DNA from: Bemisia tabaci
Taxonomy: Eukaryota > Arthropoda > Insecta > Hemiptera > Aleyrodidae
DNA length: 64,000 nt
Reading direction: 5' to 3'
NCBI RefSeq assembly: GCF_918797505.1
Contig: NC_092801.1
Span: 12,214,001-12,278,000 of the forward strand
The notes below the pieces were generated by a model. The model made no database searches, was not told the origin of the DNA, and saw only the letters and a program-made list of their open reading frames with translations. Of this stretch, positions 23,101-33,000 are shown piece by piece (within the stretch, counting starts at the first letter, position 1; each line of letters starts with the position of its first letter). The position numbers and the translations under genes are program-made.

Positions 23101-24194
23101 TCGGGCGAGTATAAGACATCATTGAGCTCACACTTGTCTGTTATTACCTTTCCCATCGCTTCAATTTGTATGTCAACACCTTCTTTGGCACTAGATACTC
23201 TTGTATTAACGTTTTTTACTGAGGTCATTATGTTAATTTTATTAGTTAAATGAGAAGTGCAGCCGGAATCAAAGACCCATATGTCCTCGCAATACTCATT
23301 TTCTCCCCCGTGAGCAACGAAAGCAACATTCTTATCAGGTTTAGGGTTTTTACCCGAATTGTTTTTATTATCATTTTTGTTTCGAAAAAAACACTGACTT
23401 TCGTCATGGTTTGTTTTTTTACAAATTCCGCATTGACGGTTACTGTCTCCACGATTAACTGATTTATCATATTTATTGTTTTCGGACCTATCATTATTCT
23501 TGTCAATGTTAACTCTGCAATAACGACTTATGTGTCCAGCTCTTTTGCACCGGTGACAGGTTCTTTTCTCCTTTCCCAGAAAGGCAACAGGCTCTTCGGT
23601 TTTAACTGCTTTCTCTCTATTATGCTCCGCCAAAAGTTTACTTTTTAAAGTTTCAAGGGTTTTATTACCAACTGGTAGAAAATCCCATCCTGTTTTGAAT
23701 GATCTGTATGAGTCAGGTAGTCCCTGTAATATTTTATTAATAAGCATTTCATCTTTGATTCCAGCTTCTAATCCCTTCAACTGCACAAAGAGTGTTTCAA
23801 GTTTGCTCACATAAGTGACCACGTTTCCATTTTTTATAAAATTCAAACCAAAAAATTCTTGATACAAGGCACTTTTTTCTTGCTCAGTTGATTTTCCAAA
23901 GAGATTTTTTAATGTCGACCACATCTCATGGGCATAGGTGCAAGTCAAAATGTGAGTCAAGAGGCTCTTATCTATTGTAGTTACAATTATTTTTCTCGCC
24001 ATTGCGTCTGACTCATTCCAGGTTTTAAGTTTATCCGCGTCTAAAAGAGGTTTAGCATCGTTACCGACCGCTACATTATAAACCTTTGCTGCTTCCAAAA
24101 AGATCTTTACCTCAAATTTCCAGAGAGTGTAATTCGAAACACCCTTCAACTTCGTAATGGTCGAGAAACCGGCACTTGTTAGAATTGCATCCAT
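20136..24194 (-). CDS. gag-pol: Copia Gag-Pol polyprotein
   Basis: One uninterrupted 1352-codon frame in the Copia order gag, protease, integrase, RT, RNase H. The Gag region (about 1-290) contains two CCHC zinc knuckles, at 213-226 (CHRCKRAGHISRYC) and 255-268. The aspartic protease signature DSG is at 309-311. Integrase has its HHCC zinc site (H435, H440, C470, C473) and a DDE triad at D500, D564 and E600 with 35-residue D-E spacing. RT shows the LDVDTAFLNG block near 947 and YVDD at 1033-1036. RNase H carries GFIDADWAG and SSTESEYYAV. An acidic linker (about 745-795) joins integrase and RT. All catalytic residues I can check are present, so the element could be active. ATG at 24194 is the first in frame and begins MDAILTSAGF, a usual Copia Gag start. 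Confidence 0.97.
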   Translation of the reverse strand: MDAILTSAGFSTITKLKGVSNYTLWKFEVKIFLEAAKVYNVAVGNDAKPLLDADKLKTWNESDAMARKIIVTTIDKSLLTHILTCTYAHEMWSTLKNLFGKSTEQEKSALYQEFFGLNFIKNGNVVTYVSKLETLFVQLKGLEAGIKDEMLINKILQGLPDSYRSFKTGWDFLPVGNKTLETLKSKLLAEHNREKAVKTEEPVAFLGKEKRTCHRCKRAGHISRYCRVNIDKNNDRSENNKYDKSVNRGDSNRQCGICKKTNHDESQCFFRNKNDNKNNSGKNPKPDKNVAFVAHGGENEYCEDIWVFDSGCTSHLTNKINIMTSVKNVNTRVSSAKEGVDIQIEAMGKVITDKCELNDVLYSPDICTNLISINCIIKNGGTVNFSEKGIVVLMNNYPVMHGKRDKNGLFVVTLKSVLQNTAFFVSKTEDLTLWHRRLGHLSIENIKKLTTMSEGLHFSKNQFNKLKLICDVCPKAKQTRASFGKMRTPATRLLEIIHTDVCGKISPPAWSNDEEYFVTFRDDFSGFTCLYLLKNKSEVFDTIKTYVAFAERKHNLRVGKLRLDNGGEYSSTEMKDWCQTKGIELGYTPANTPSLNGESERLNRTLVEKVRAMLFNSKLNKEMWGEAARVAAYLVNRSPKSGSEKTPYEIWHGKTPDLKNLRVFGSRVFAKTTTYLKKLDSRSKEYIFVGYAEHGYRLFDPIDSRMIISRDVIFRENETIKLLNNADNEVRILLDHEPTNAIRPEADSQEEEEDRRKKTQDKGGEEDTTESEESTADDSNASLWEPSDEETNQTVLEIDHDGKRYPDRDRAPVCRYPDPENRALYAQYASVFADAEPVTVHEAMNSENATEWTKAMSDEYQSLIKNKTWVLVDPPSNKPIVRNKWVFKIKRGPNGEISRYKCRLVAKGYSQIEGVNYHETFSPVVRHSTLRMLFALAVEFNLKLEHLDVDTAFLNGEIEEEIYMYQPESFEDKSQKHKVCLLKKAIYGLKQASHAWNKRANEVITSLGLQKSRLEPCVYFSRSKNGIFILAIYVDDFFLFYSDHAMKDKVKKGLMDAFKIKDLGKPKQILGMNVHVDEKKGEVKFDQEIYINQILRRFHMEDCKPVGTPIIKKGKEDENEDKNKKGEINTDIPYQQLIGSLMYLSVCTRPDISYAISYLSQFNKNPTNEMWQQAKRVLRYLKGTKEKGLLYKKSENSDVIVFTGFIDADWAGNLEDGKSYTGYVYKINNNTVSWEARKQKTVALSSTESEYYAVSESGKEGLFLTNLFTEIFNEKFNLKLINDNQSEIKLHKNPKFHSRTKHIAVRHHFLRDLIQEKVLSLEYLPTEEMVADMLTKPLTPAKHMFCLNKILT

Positions 24195-24224
24195 TTTTGT
24201 GATCTAAGCTGATCAACACAACAA

Positions 24225-24490
24225 CAAAAAATACATAAACTGTCCGCTTTTACACGAAAAAAAAATTGTCCGTGATAATTTTTCGATTCAACACAGTCGC
24301 ACAACCACAGCACTTTTATTTTTTTTAATGTTATCGGTTTTCAATCTCGGGTTTTTTTTTTTTCGGTTCTTAATTTTTAATTTTTTAATTTCTTATTTTT
24401 AATTTTTTAATTTTTTAATTTCTTAATTTTTAATTTTTTAATTTTTTTTTTTAAATTTTAATTTCTTAAGTTTTAATTTTAATTTTTAAG
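24225..24490. repeat. AT-rich leader between small ORF and gag
   Basis: Runs of TTTAATTTTTTAATTTCTTAA at 24340-24490 form a simple low-complexity tract inside the Copia 5' region, separating the 62-codon ORF from the gag-pol ATG. Confidence 0.7.
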
Positions 24491-24494
24491 GTTA

Positions 24495-24683
24495 TTACAC
24501 TCCACGAATTCTGCGCTCCAGGGCTTCGTGTCGAGTTTTCAGTTTTTTGCACTTCTGCGCAATGTAGAACCCTATTAATATAAGGATCAGTAGAAATAAT
24601 AATGCATATAGCATTAGGTCATGAATATCCAGATCACTTTTAATATTAATGGTGTTTTCTTTATTGTCAGAGAACCAGCCCAT
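24495..24683 (-). CDS. Small predicted membrane protein inside the Copia leader
   Basis: A 62-codon ORF starting 178 nt inside the 5' LTR and 300 nt upstream of the gag-pol start, same strand. The product begins MGWFSDNKENTINIKSDLDI, has one hydrophobic helix of about 20 residues (MLYALLFLLILILIGFYIA, about 24-43), and ends in a basic tail (KCKKLKTRHEALERRIRGV). The layout of short polar N-terminus, single membrane span and basic cytoplasm-type tail is coherent and unlikely for random AT-rich DNA. The N-terminal Met-Gly could allow lipidation, though the residue pattern is only partly right. It is not part of the standard Copia gene set. Possible roles, such as targeting of particles to membranes, are speculation. 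Expression could use leaky scanning or a separate transcript. Confidence 0.55.
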   Translation of the reverse strand: MGWFSDNKENTINIKSDLDIHDLMLYALLFLLILILIGFYIAQKCKKLKTRHEALERRIRGV

Positions 24684-24860
24684 TATTAAGCACTTCGCGA
24701 CTCGTAGTAAAACGTAACGAACGGAGAACGATCAACGAACACGTAATGAACGCACGAACAAGACACAATCCACGAATCGAAAGAAACTCCATCTCCGTCT
24801 TCGTAATTCGGTTTTTAAAAATAAAAACAAATGCAGATGCGATCACTGGGCGGCATAACC

Positions 24861-25105
24861 TGTTGTTTTGTATTGATTTGAGGATATGAAGCAACGCATT
24901 TCGTAACACGGTATTACTAGTTTTATTGAAATAAGACATGGAGTTTTGGACTGAGGCTGTTTACATTCTCGAGGCCTAGATACGAACTGAACTGGTAAGA
25001 GCAACAACGGTGAAGCCACCGCGGGGAAAAAATGCAAGTATGTGCGCCTTGCACTTTTCAGTGCATTGTTGCCGATTTACGGCTGAAATTACTTATATTA
25101 CAACA
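24861..25105 (-). repeat. Copia 5' LTR
   Basis: 245 bp, identical to the 3' LTR except for one extra A. The promoter for the minus-strand element should lie here. The flanking target copy TATTT is at 25106-25110. Confidence 0.95.
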
Positions 25106-25110
25106 TATTT

Positions 25111-26114
25111 TCGATAAGGAGGGGGTAATAAAATTTTCTTACAAGATAATTTGATTAATTAAAAATTTACTGACTTCTGTTGTCATTCGATTCTACTAAC
25201 TCTAACTTAGTCTACTTAGCTCTTGCTCGATTTCTTTTCAGGAAATTTAGTGTGTGGGGGCGTAACCACATCTTACAACTTCTAATTAATAATAAAATAG
25301 AAACAGAAATTTTAAACATTTCCAACGCTCACAAACGTGGCAAACGTACTTGCGTTTTTCTTTAGAATAATAAAAATTTCCTGGAATGATGGAACTAAAT
25401 GATGGTCTTATTGAACTAAATTTTTACAAAATCTCCTGGAGACTCGTTCTTCCAGTGGTTATCTGAATGGAGTGGCAAATTCAGGCCATTAATAGAAAGA
25501 GTCTCGTAGGGATTTACCTAATAGAACCAAAGTGGCTTTATTAGGTTTCATCTGATTTCATCAGACAGATTGCAGACAGATTCACCGGACAGATTTCATT
25601 TGTCGAAACTGCCTGACTCGAAATGACTTCTGCTGTTTCTCTCTTAGTAAGGGAAGAAGTTCAGCATAATCTACCCTGGTCGACTCGGTGTTAATAAATA
25701 TATTTAAGGTATGCATTCCACATGATTAGAAAATGAAATAGGCGGTAGTAAGTGAAATAAAAAAAATGTTTAAATTAAATTAAAAATTACCGCTGATCTG
25801 GCTCAGAAACACACAAAACGAACTCAGGCATTTCAGTAATACGCAAGATGGCGATTTAAAACTCGCTCGGTTTATCAAAAAAAAATTTAACACAAACCCA
25901 AAACGAGAGAAGGAAACAAGAAACAATAAGAAAATTACGTTGACCTTATAAAAAATAAAAAAAAACATGATACTGCATCCAATTGAAAAAACGCAATCCT
26001 GAAAAGACAAGAAAATTCCCTGGTTTCTCCTGCATACATTTGACCTGTAAGGAAAAATGATCAAAAACGAAAAGGAAAAAAATAAAAAAACGACCGAAAA
26101 ATCAACTATATAAT
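25111..26114. other. AT-rich intergenic, no gene recognised
   Basis: No domain or strong repeat. The 94-codon ORF at 25780-26064 (minus) is Phe-rich from AT composition. Confidence 0.5.
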
Positions 26115-26395
26115 TCCTTTCTTGAGTCTACGCAATCTCGTAAACACAAATTAAATTTTCTCACTCGCTTGGCTTTTTATGGAGAGGTACTACAGAACGG
26201 CCAAGAAACACTCACCGGGAGTTTATTTTTCGGCTACCCGGCGCCTCCACCACTTGAAACGCACGTCACTCTCCTGGCCAACAGACCCAGGAGTGACGAG
26301 CAGATGTTAACGGGGGCGAATTTCCACCAGTCAAGGTTTTAGGGGATAGGAGCCATTGACAACTCCAAAACACGACGAATAGACTCAAGAAAGGA
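26115..26395. mobile_element. Possible MITE with 16-bp inverted ends
   Basis: TCCTTTCTTGAGTCTA (26115-26130) is exactly complementary to 26380-26395. The interior is more GC-rich than its flanks. No target duplication is clear. Confidence 0.4.
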
Positions 26396-27969
26396 CTAGT
26401 AAGGGCATTTGATTTTTAATTCTGCCAAACCTGGCCTGAGGATTTCTTTGACTCGCTCGGCTCCTGCCGCCAAACGGGTGCTGGATGCTCTATGATTGAA
26501 GGAGGATGGTAGAAGAAGCCGATAGGAATGGAGAACGGATGCCAACACAGAATTTAATTACGGGCCACTCAAGATTTATTCACAGTACACACTACACAAG
26601 AAAATTTAAACCCAACGCTAACACGTTTTAGACAATGTTAAATGAAGGCCAAGGTGGCTCTTCACAAGTGGAAATAACGTCCGATATTACCCAGATTCGA
26701 TAAAAAAAAAAAAACAAAAAGGACAAAAAAATAGAAAAGGATATTAAACTTAAGAAAAAATATAAAACCACGACTACACGACAAACGAAGACAATTTAAA
26801 ACGCGATCACGCACAACGGTCGAGTCGGAACTTTCGGTGACGCGGGCCGGACTGGGCAATTGCCTCTAACACCTTCCTCTTGCGCTTAGAAAATCACGAC
26901 TAACTTCAGAAGTGATGTTCAGACGCTACCCTGGGCCAGAGATGCCAGGGAAGCGTCGGTTCCCATGGGAAAGTACTGGGGGAAATTCTGAAGCAGCAAA
27001 AATTCAGACTCCAAACCACGCTTTCCAAGAATTGCCGGACGGACAGTGTCATGAGCCACAGCCAAATTCATCAGAGTCCCGCAAAATTCTCAGAGATTCT
27101 CTCCGGAACAGTGCGGGCCCCTGACCGATTTGGCAGCTTCGCATGTCTGCCGGAAACCGATGGAATCGTGGCTGGGCAGTTTTCTCAAAACGCAAGAAAA
27201 TGCAAGACAAGCGGCTGGAACGCATCCGCCAGACAGGTCCCGCCGACGTCCCATCTCCCAGTTTCCTTCGCTTGCGTGAGAAAATGTTCGCGGCGCTGCT
27301 CGAGGTAAACTTTGAATCCCGGAGAAATTCAAAGCTTCTCCCGGGCCGCGCCGCGAAGTGAGGGCTAAGGATTAGTGGGCCCAAAGGCAAAATGACCGTT
27401 TCAGTGTAGGCTGCCCCCTTCTGGGGCCGCGTAAGATCGGGTGCCTCGAGGGCTGTGCGAGACGTAGCTGGTCTGCCCTCCCTGCCCTCCAGTTCTCGGC
27501 TCCAGAGCCCTGCCGTGGGGTTGTCGCAGGGTTTGGCGCAAGCTGGGCCTAGGCTCTCCTCCTACGCCCTTGACTCCAGGTACAATGATGGCTTCGGCAG
27601 ATCGGTCCCGGGGGATGGGGGGACCCTCCCTTTAAGTGGGGGGGCCTGAGGGGCGCCGGGGTCGGGGACTGCCGTTCGAAGAGTGCCTTAGGGACGTCCG
27701 ACGGGAGGATAGAGCGTCCGATGGGCCACACTTGCACGGGGTGTGGCCTGGAGGGGTCGTTTAGTGGGTACGGAACACAGCGGCGTGCTTCACCCCCACA
27801 TAACCGGGTCTTCCCATCTCACAGCGGTCGGGTCGGTTAGGGGTCGCTTCGGCGGCTCTTCACCAGCTGATGGTCGTTGCCGTCCCGGTATTCGGTGGGC
27901 CCTTTTCATGAGGGGCGTCTTGGCGACCCTCATGATGGGGGCACTGTAGCGAATTTTTCCCCTCATCAC
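26396..27969. other. Intergenic, GC-rich in 26900-27960, no gene supported
   Basis: Overlapping ORFs on both strands at 27049-27390 and later are a GC effect. The GC block ends in a 23-base A tract (27970-27992), so it may be the 3' part of a retrotransposed, poly(A)-tailed sequence. Confidence 0.35.
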
Positions 27970-27992
27970 AAAAAAAAAAAAAAAAAAAAAAA
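27970..27992 (+). repeat. Poly(A) tract
   Basis: Twenty-three consecutive A after GCGAATTTTTCCCCTCATCAC. It may mark the 3' end of a non-LTR retrotransposed copy. Confidence 0.6.
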
Positions 27993-28339
27993 TCCGCTTT
28001 TATTTCCGCCTAGTACAAGGAAACAAGGAAATCAGTTTCTCAGCCTAATGTGGCTAAAAAATTATTGGATTTCAGGGGGTTTTTTTCGGCACAGATGAAC
28101 GCAATTATCGAAACACTAAATCTATGTTTACCAAACGGCACAATTTCTTGGGTGTAAATTGAGGAATTGGCGTGTTCTTTCATGTATTAGGTGGGAATTT
28201 AGATTATAAATCAGAATTGCTGCCCTGGACGGCAGAAAAGTGATCGGTTTTTTTTTGGTCTGAATGGATGGCACAATAAAACATGAAATATTTGTCCAGC
28301 GGCACACTTTAGTAGGGTGAAAATGATGACTTTAGCGCA

Positions 28340-29600
28340 GTAAAATGTCCAACAGCGTTGCACGATGGTGCAGAAAAATACGAAATAAATTACAATGTTG
28401 TATGGTGATTATTGTTCAATATGGCAACACTGTAAAAAGTATTGCATGTTGCCCCTTCAATATGCGGGTTATGCAATGGTATAATGTTGCCCCTTCAATA
28501 TGCGGGTTATGCAATGGTATAATGTAGCCCCTTCAATATGCAGGTTATGCAACGGTGTATTCTCCAAGATGGCGGTTACAGCGTTGCCGGACGGTGCACG
28601 TAAATAAATGATTTAATTATGGGTGAAATTTTGCAACATCGAATTTTACAGTGTTGCCAGATCGTGCAAGAAATTAGTTAATTTTTCGATACAATGTTGT
28701 CAGACTGTGCAAAAAAATCGGATTTTCGGACTTGTAAAATTTTTCGGTTTCGAAAGACCGTATCTTACAGTAACGGCCTGGTATCGGAGACTGGAGAGTA
28801 GGGTCTGATTCGGGAAATTAAAAAAATTTCGGAAAATTACCCTCCTCCGATCCGTAGCGGACCGATGCGATTCTTTTCCAGTATCGAAGATCGGAAAACT
28901 GTACGGACCGAATTTTGATACGACTTTTTGTTTTCGAGATTTCGGACTTGTAAAATTTTGACGTCATCCACGATAGACCATATCTTACAGTATGGGTCTG
29001 GTATCGGAGACTGGAGAGTAGGGTCTGATTCGGGAAATTAAACAATTTTCTAAGTCCCGCGCTGGAAAGTATTTTTCGGAAAATTACCCTCCTCCGACCC
29101 ACCTTGGACCGATGCGAGTATTTTACACTATCGAAGATCGGAAAACTGTACAGACCGAATTTTGATACGAGTTTTAGTTTTCGAGAAAATCCAACTTTTA
29201 CCTAAGTCGCATGCGTATGTTATGTGCATATACGAGTTTTTATATGCTTGCTTGAATACATGGGATTCTTGACTTTACTAATGACAGGTTGTATGTCTGA
29301 TGGTAAAAACACATCTATGACACATACCTATCTTATGTGTATACGCGGTTTTATTCCTTACATTGTTTTCAGATTGTGCAAAATATTCGGATTTTCGGAC
29401 TTGTAAAATTTTCGGGCTCAATAGACCATATCCTCCAGTATGGGCCTGGTATCGGAGACTGGAGAGTAGGGTCTGATTCGGGAAATTGAAAATTTTTCGG
29501 AAAATTACCGTCCTCCGATCCGCCGCGGACCGATGCGATTCTTTTCCATTATCGTAGATCGGAAAACTGTACGGACCGAATTTTGATGGCTGTACCAGAC
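28340..29600 (+). repeat. Dispersed repeat family with tandem modules
   Basis: Contains a 38-bp tandem (three units starting 28448, 28486 and 28524, with CCCCTTCAATATGCGGGTTA), then three units of a ~220-240-bp module with GGTATCGGAGACTGGAGAGT and GATCGGAAAACTGTAC. The same modules appear reversed at 13900-14660 and 40685-41245. No coding potential seen. Confidence 0.75.
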
Positions 29601-30240
29601 TGAGGACTTCGGTGAGTGCTTAGAGTGCTTATTTTTCATATTTTTATAGTGCATTTTCTCTCTGTCATGTAGATTTATCCCCATTTTCTCTCTTTATGGA
29701 CTGGCCGCTTTGAGTTCGACGGGTTCCATCCATGCGCTATCTATACTATAAGCTCCAAGACCTCCTAATTTTGCGAAACTGGTAACGCTTAGTTCAAGCG
29801 TTCTACCGGGCCGATTTTCATGATTTTTGCGGTTATCGACGGGCAATTGTCTCTAGATAAGCCAACTCTTTTCAGATTTTCAAAATATGGCCCAGGTTTT
29901 TTTATATTACGTGGTAAAGTTGCGAATTCTCCCATTTAAACAATGTAAATTTATACTTTTTGTCATAGTTCGTTTGAGCGTTCTACCGGGCCGATTTCCA
30001 TGATTTTTGCGTAAATCGACAGGTAATAGGCCCTAGATGAGCCCGCTGTAATCAGATTTTGGAAAAAGGACCCAGGTTTTTTTTAAAATCACGTTATAAA
30101 AGTGAGTGAGTTTATAGAATGCTCTGGTACTGCTACCGCTATGCGCGGGAGGATGCGCAGTGGTCGAGGAGGTTGCGCAGTAGCTGTGTAGCCTGCGCAT
30201 CAGCTCTACACTTATGTACACAAGATTCGCGTTAGCGAAT
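29600..30240. repeat. Two ~175-bp tandem units plus flanks
   Basis: The stretch with GCGTTCTACCGGGCCGATTT, ATGATTTTTGCG and a TAGATAAGCC/TAGATGAGCC end occurs at about 29797 and 29972. No gene recognised. Confidence 0.55.
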
Positions 30241-30242
30241 TC

Positions 30243-30320
30243 CCGTCGAGCGGTGGCCGAGTCGTCTAAGACGTCGAATGCGTCCATATGTCTTCGATAT
30301 AGGTTCGATTCCCGACTCAA
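30243..30320 (+). tRNA. tRNA-like sequence (pseudogene or SINE head)
   Basis: An A-box-like GGTGGCCGAGTCGTCTAAGA and a perfect B-box GGTTCGATTCC are at suitable spacing for a Leu/Ser-type tRNA. The acceptor stem and most of the T-stem do not pair, so it is not a working tRNA. A tRNA-derived SINE promoter is the best reading; no body or tail was defined. Confidence 0.4.
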
Positions 30321-30507
30321 GAAATCTTAATTACTACCTGACTATCATTGATCATTGTTTTACAGCAATGTTTCATCAAGCAGTCATTCCAAAACGCGTC
30401 CTTTTAATTTTAAAGTAATTTTAAGCATAAAGTTTAAAATTAAAGTATATCTCATTTCGTAATTTTTTAGGGGAAAAATAAAACTAACACTGATAGGAGG
30501 GTAAAAA

Positions 30508-30590
30508 TAGGGCCGCGAAGCGGCCCATTGATGGCGCGGAGCGCCTTCAGGGGGTTGGGCCGCGTAGCGGCCAGGGGGCGTAGCCCCCTA
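30508..30590. repeat. Four-hairpin GC element, copy 1
   Basis: In 83 bp there are four successive perfect hairpins, each with a three-base loop: GGGCCGC-GAA-GCGGCCC (30510-30526), GGCGC-GGA-GCGCC (30533-30545), GGCCGC-GTA-GCGGCC (30558-30572), AGGGGGC-GTA-GCCCCCT (30573-30589). All loops are GNA, a class known to form very stable single-strand hairpins. The ends read TAGGG and CCCTA. A second copy is at 53163-53246. Confidence 0.9.
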
Positions 30591-31822
30591 GTCAATGATA
30601 GGCCGGAGCTCGTCGTTCCGAGGTTGCCAGATCGCTTCGCCCTACTCTTCTTTCCTCTGTCCTATTCCTCTCTCTATTCTATTGCTCCCCTAGCTATTGG
30701 AGACCGCAACAAATGGTCCTTCGAGCCGGAGTTCATTAATCAAGCTCTTTGGCTTACGCTTTTTTTTTTACAGTCCACAGTGATACAATGCTTACCCTCG
30801 CCGCTGAATTTCATTATTGCTCTTCTTGCTCCTCATTATGCTCTTCTCGCAAGTTCCTAAGTCGAAAAAATTAACGAAAAAGTGGCTCGTTCTTTTCGAC
30901 CTCCCTCTCTCTCTTTTCTCGTGAATCCCTCGCAAAAGCCATGGTCGGGGGTGACAGACCCACCGAGCCTACCGCACACTTCCTTTCAGAATACTTCTAT
31001 ACTGCACCTGCTCAAACTATTTAGAAATATGCTTCGCTTCTTGTCTTCTGCCCTTTTTTCAGTGCTATATCTGCCTTTTTGTTCTCTTTTGCTTTTTTGG
31101 ATTCTACATGACCAGAGATAGCACGCCTCTTGCACTCTAAGTTCCTCGCCGAATAAACCTCCATCTTGTGAAACTCAACGCTTCCATAGTAAATTATCTA
31201 TGAGTACTAAGAACCTTAGGTATGTTCACGACCATGCAACAGTTTCCCCAAGTTCTCTCGACTTAGCGCCGATTCCTGGTGCCAACCACTCGCGTACCTT
31301 TTCGCTATTTTTTGATAAGTATCAAAGTTAAACATTTCTTCTTGCCTTTTTTTCTGCTTATTTATTCGCTAGTAAATTTTGCATCAGTGTAAGACTGTGG
31401 TAAAAAGTTAGTGCATTGCTTAGAATTAGTTGCAGTGCTAACGATCTCGCTTTGAATTAAGCTAACATATCTGAGACAATATTTTTTCGCTTTTCTCTAT
31501 TTTTTCTCACAATGTAAAATTGCAATTCATGCAAAAACTGCAGCCTCTGAGTTTGTTCTCAATGCTTTTAGTAGAATGCTTTAGAGTCGATTTTGGCTTA
31601 GTTGACTGCTTCTTGCTGACATATTTTTGTAGTGTTACAGTCTCTAGTGCTTTTGAGTTTTTTTGTGCGTAGCGCTTCTCTTTTTGCATTTGTTTTATAT
31701 ATTACTAGCACGAGCTTGAATTTGCTCTTTTTTTTCTATCCGCTTAAGTCACCGCGTTTAGTTGTTCGCTCTTTTTTCTATCCAATTGAGTCACCGCGTT
31801 TAGTTAATCAAGAAAATTCATC
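30591..31822 (+). other. Presumed 5' region of the BEL/Pao remnant
   Basis: No domain-bearing ORF. A possible primer-binding-type sequence TGGTGCCAACCAC lies near 31278-31290, which would put an LTR upstream, but LTR ends could not be defined. An imperfect duplicated CTCTTTTTTCTATCC block lies at about 31727-31800, just before the gag ATG. Confidence 0.35.
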
Positions 31823-33000
31823 ATGACAGACGCCGACGAACTCACGCGTCAAAGGGAGTTCCTTGAACAAAAACGCGCGCGAATTTACAGTTGCGTCGAA
31901 AAAATCCAGACTGCTTCAGCGGATGTAACTCTCGCTAATTATCACATGTACGCTGACACTCGCGAACGCGTCAAAAAATTGCAAGACGATTTTGATGCAT
32001 GCCAAGACGAAATTCTAGAATTGAATACGCGCTTAGGCGAGGATAACCAAATCCCGACTGTCAAAATGCAGGACAAGTTTGACGATTTGGTTGATTGCGC
32101 TTTAAGCAATTTTTTGCGTTACATGAAAGCTCCTGCCTCAGATCCTGGCGGAGCTCCTGCCGTCCCGCCCCCCGCTCAGTCCGTCGCTACCACATTACAG
32201 CATGTACGTTTAGGTCCGCTCAATGTTCCGACTTTTGACGGTACGGTAGATAAATGGCCAACATTTAACAATTTGTATAACGCTGCGGTTCATAACTCTA
32301 CTAGTTCAAATGTTGTAAAATTTCAACGGCTTTTTGTCCTTCTTGTCAGGGGAGCCGCTTTCCATGATCGGAACCATGGACATCACCGATGAAAATTATA
32401 AGGTTGCTTATGGTATGTTAAAAGATCGCTATCAGCGTGAAAAGCATTGCATTTTAAGGCATTATCATGGTTTCTTAGAACTACCTATGGTAAGCAACGA
32501 CACTCAGATGTCTCAGTTACTCGCTAAATTACGTGAACATATTCATGGCCTCACCGCGCTTAAGCATAAAACCGAGTCTTACGGAAATTTTTTGGTTGCA
32601 GTAATTTTATTAAAATTTAACAATTTTTATCGGAGACGCCTAGATGACGCGCGCGATCACCCTACAACGTACCCAACGCTTTCTGAAATCATTAATTTTA
32701 TTAAGGCTGAATGCACGCTTGTTGGTGATTCACAGTCAGACTTACCCTCAACCGCGAATGTAAAACGCTCATCTTACTCGAGTCGCAATTTTTTGTCACA
32801 TACTGCATCTAAAAATCGGAGTTCTTATGAGCAGATAGCGCAACGTCGCGGGTATCAGCCCACGCGGCGAGTCTCAGCCGCGGACACCGCGCCGAACTTT
32901 GGACCGTCACACGCCGACGCTCCCGCAAGTTCGTCGTCTTCGCCGACCAAATACTTCAATAACAAGTGTAAATGGACAGCTTTATGCAATAAGGAACTAG
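31823..33000 (+). pseudogene. BEL/Pao-type gag, frameshifted and truncated
   Basis: The first frame (31823-32335) encodes a charged coiled-coil-like N-terminus (MTDADELTRQREFLEQKRAR), then LGPLNVPTFDGTVDKWPTFN. The reading continues in another frame from about 32338 with FLSGEPLSMIGTMDITDENY, an RYQREKHCILRHYHGFLELP stretch and an EHIHGLTALKHKTESYG stretch. This order matches the DUF1759 Gag region of BEL/Pao elements. A one-base gain in the T run near 32332-32336 explains the shift. The frame ends in a T-rich tract near 33015, and no zinc knuckle, protease or RT follows, so the element is cut off before the satellite array. Confidence 0.75.

Larger units (their letters stand above)
19640..25105 (-). 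mobile_element. Complete Copia LTR retrotransposon
   Basis: A full-length element on the minus strand. LTRs lie at 19640-19883 and 24861-25105, both starting TGTTG and ending CAACA. They differ by a single A in one run, so insertion is recent. The 5-bp target TATTT is duplicated exactly (19635-19639 and 25106-25110). A seven-G polypurine tract abuts the 3' LTR (19884-19890, C-run on the plus strand). Next to the 5' LTR the minus strand reads GGTTATGCCGCCCAG, which resembles the anticodon-arm complement of initiator Met tRNA used by Drosophila copia more than a tRNA 3' end; that assignment is inference. It carries gag-pol (20136-24194) and a small upstream ORF (24495-24683). Confidence 0.97.

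Noticed and set aside
24667..24939. 90-codon ORF starting in the Copia 5' LTR
   Set aside because: Starts inside the LTR, has no domain, and overlaps the better 62-codon ORF in another frame.
30243..30320. Functional tRNA gene
   Set aside because: A and B boxes are visible, but acceptor and T stems do not pair, so it is listed only as tRNA-like.
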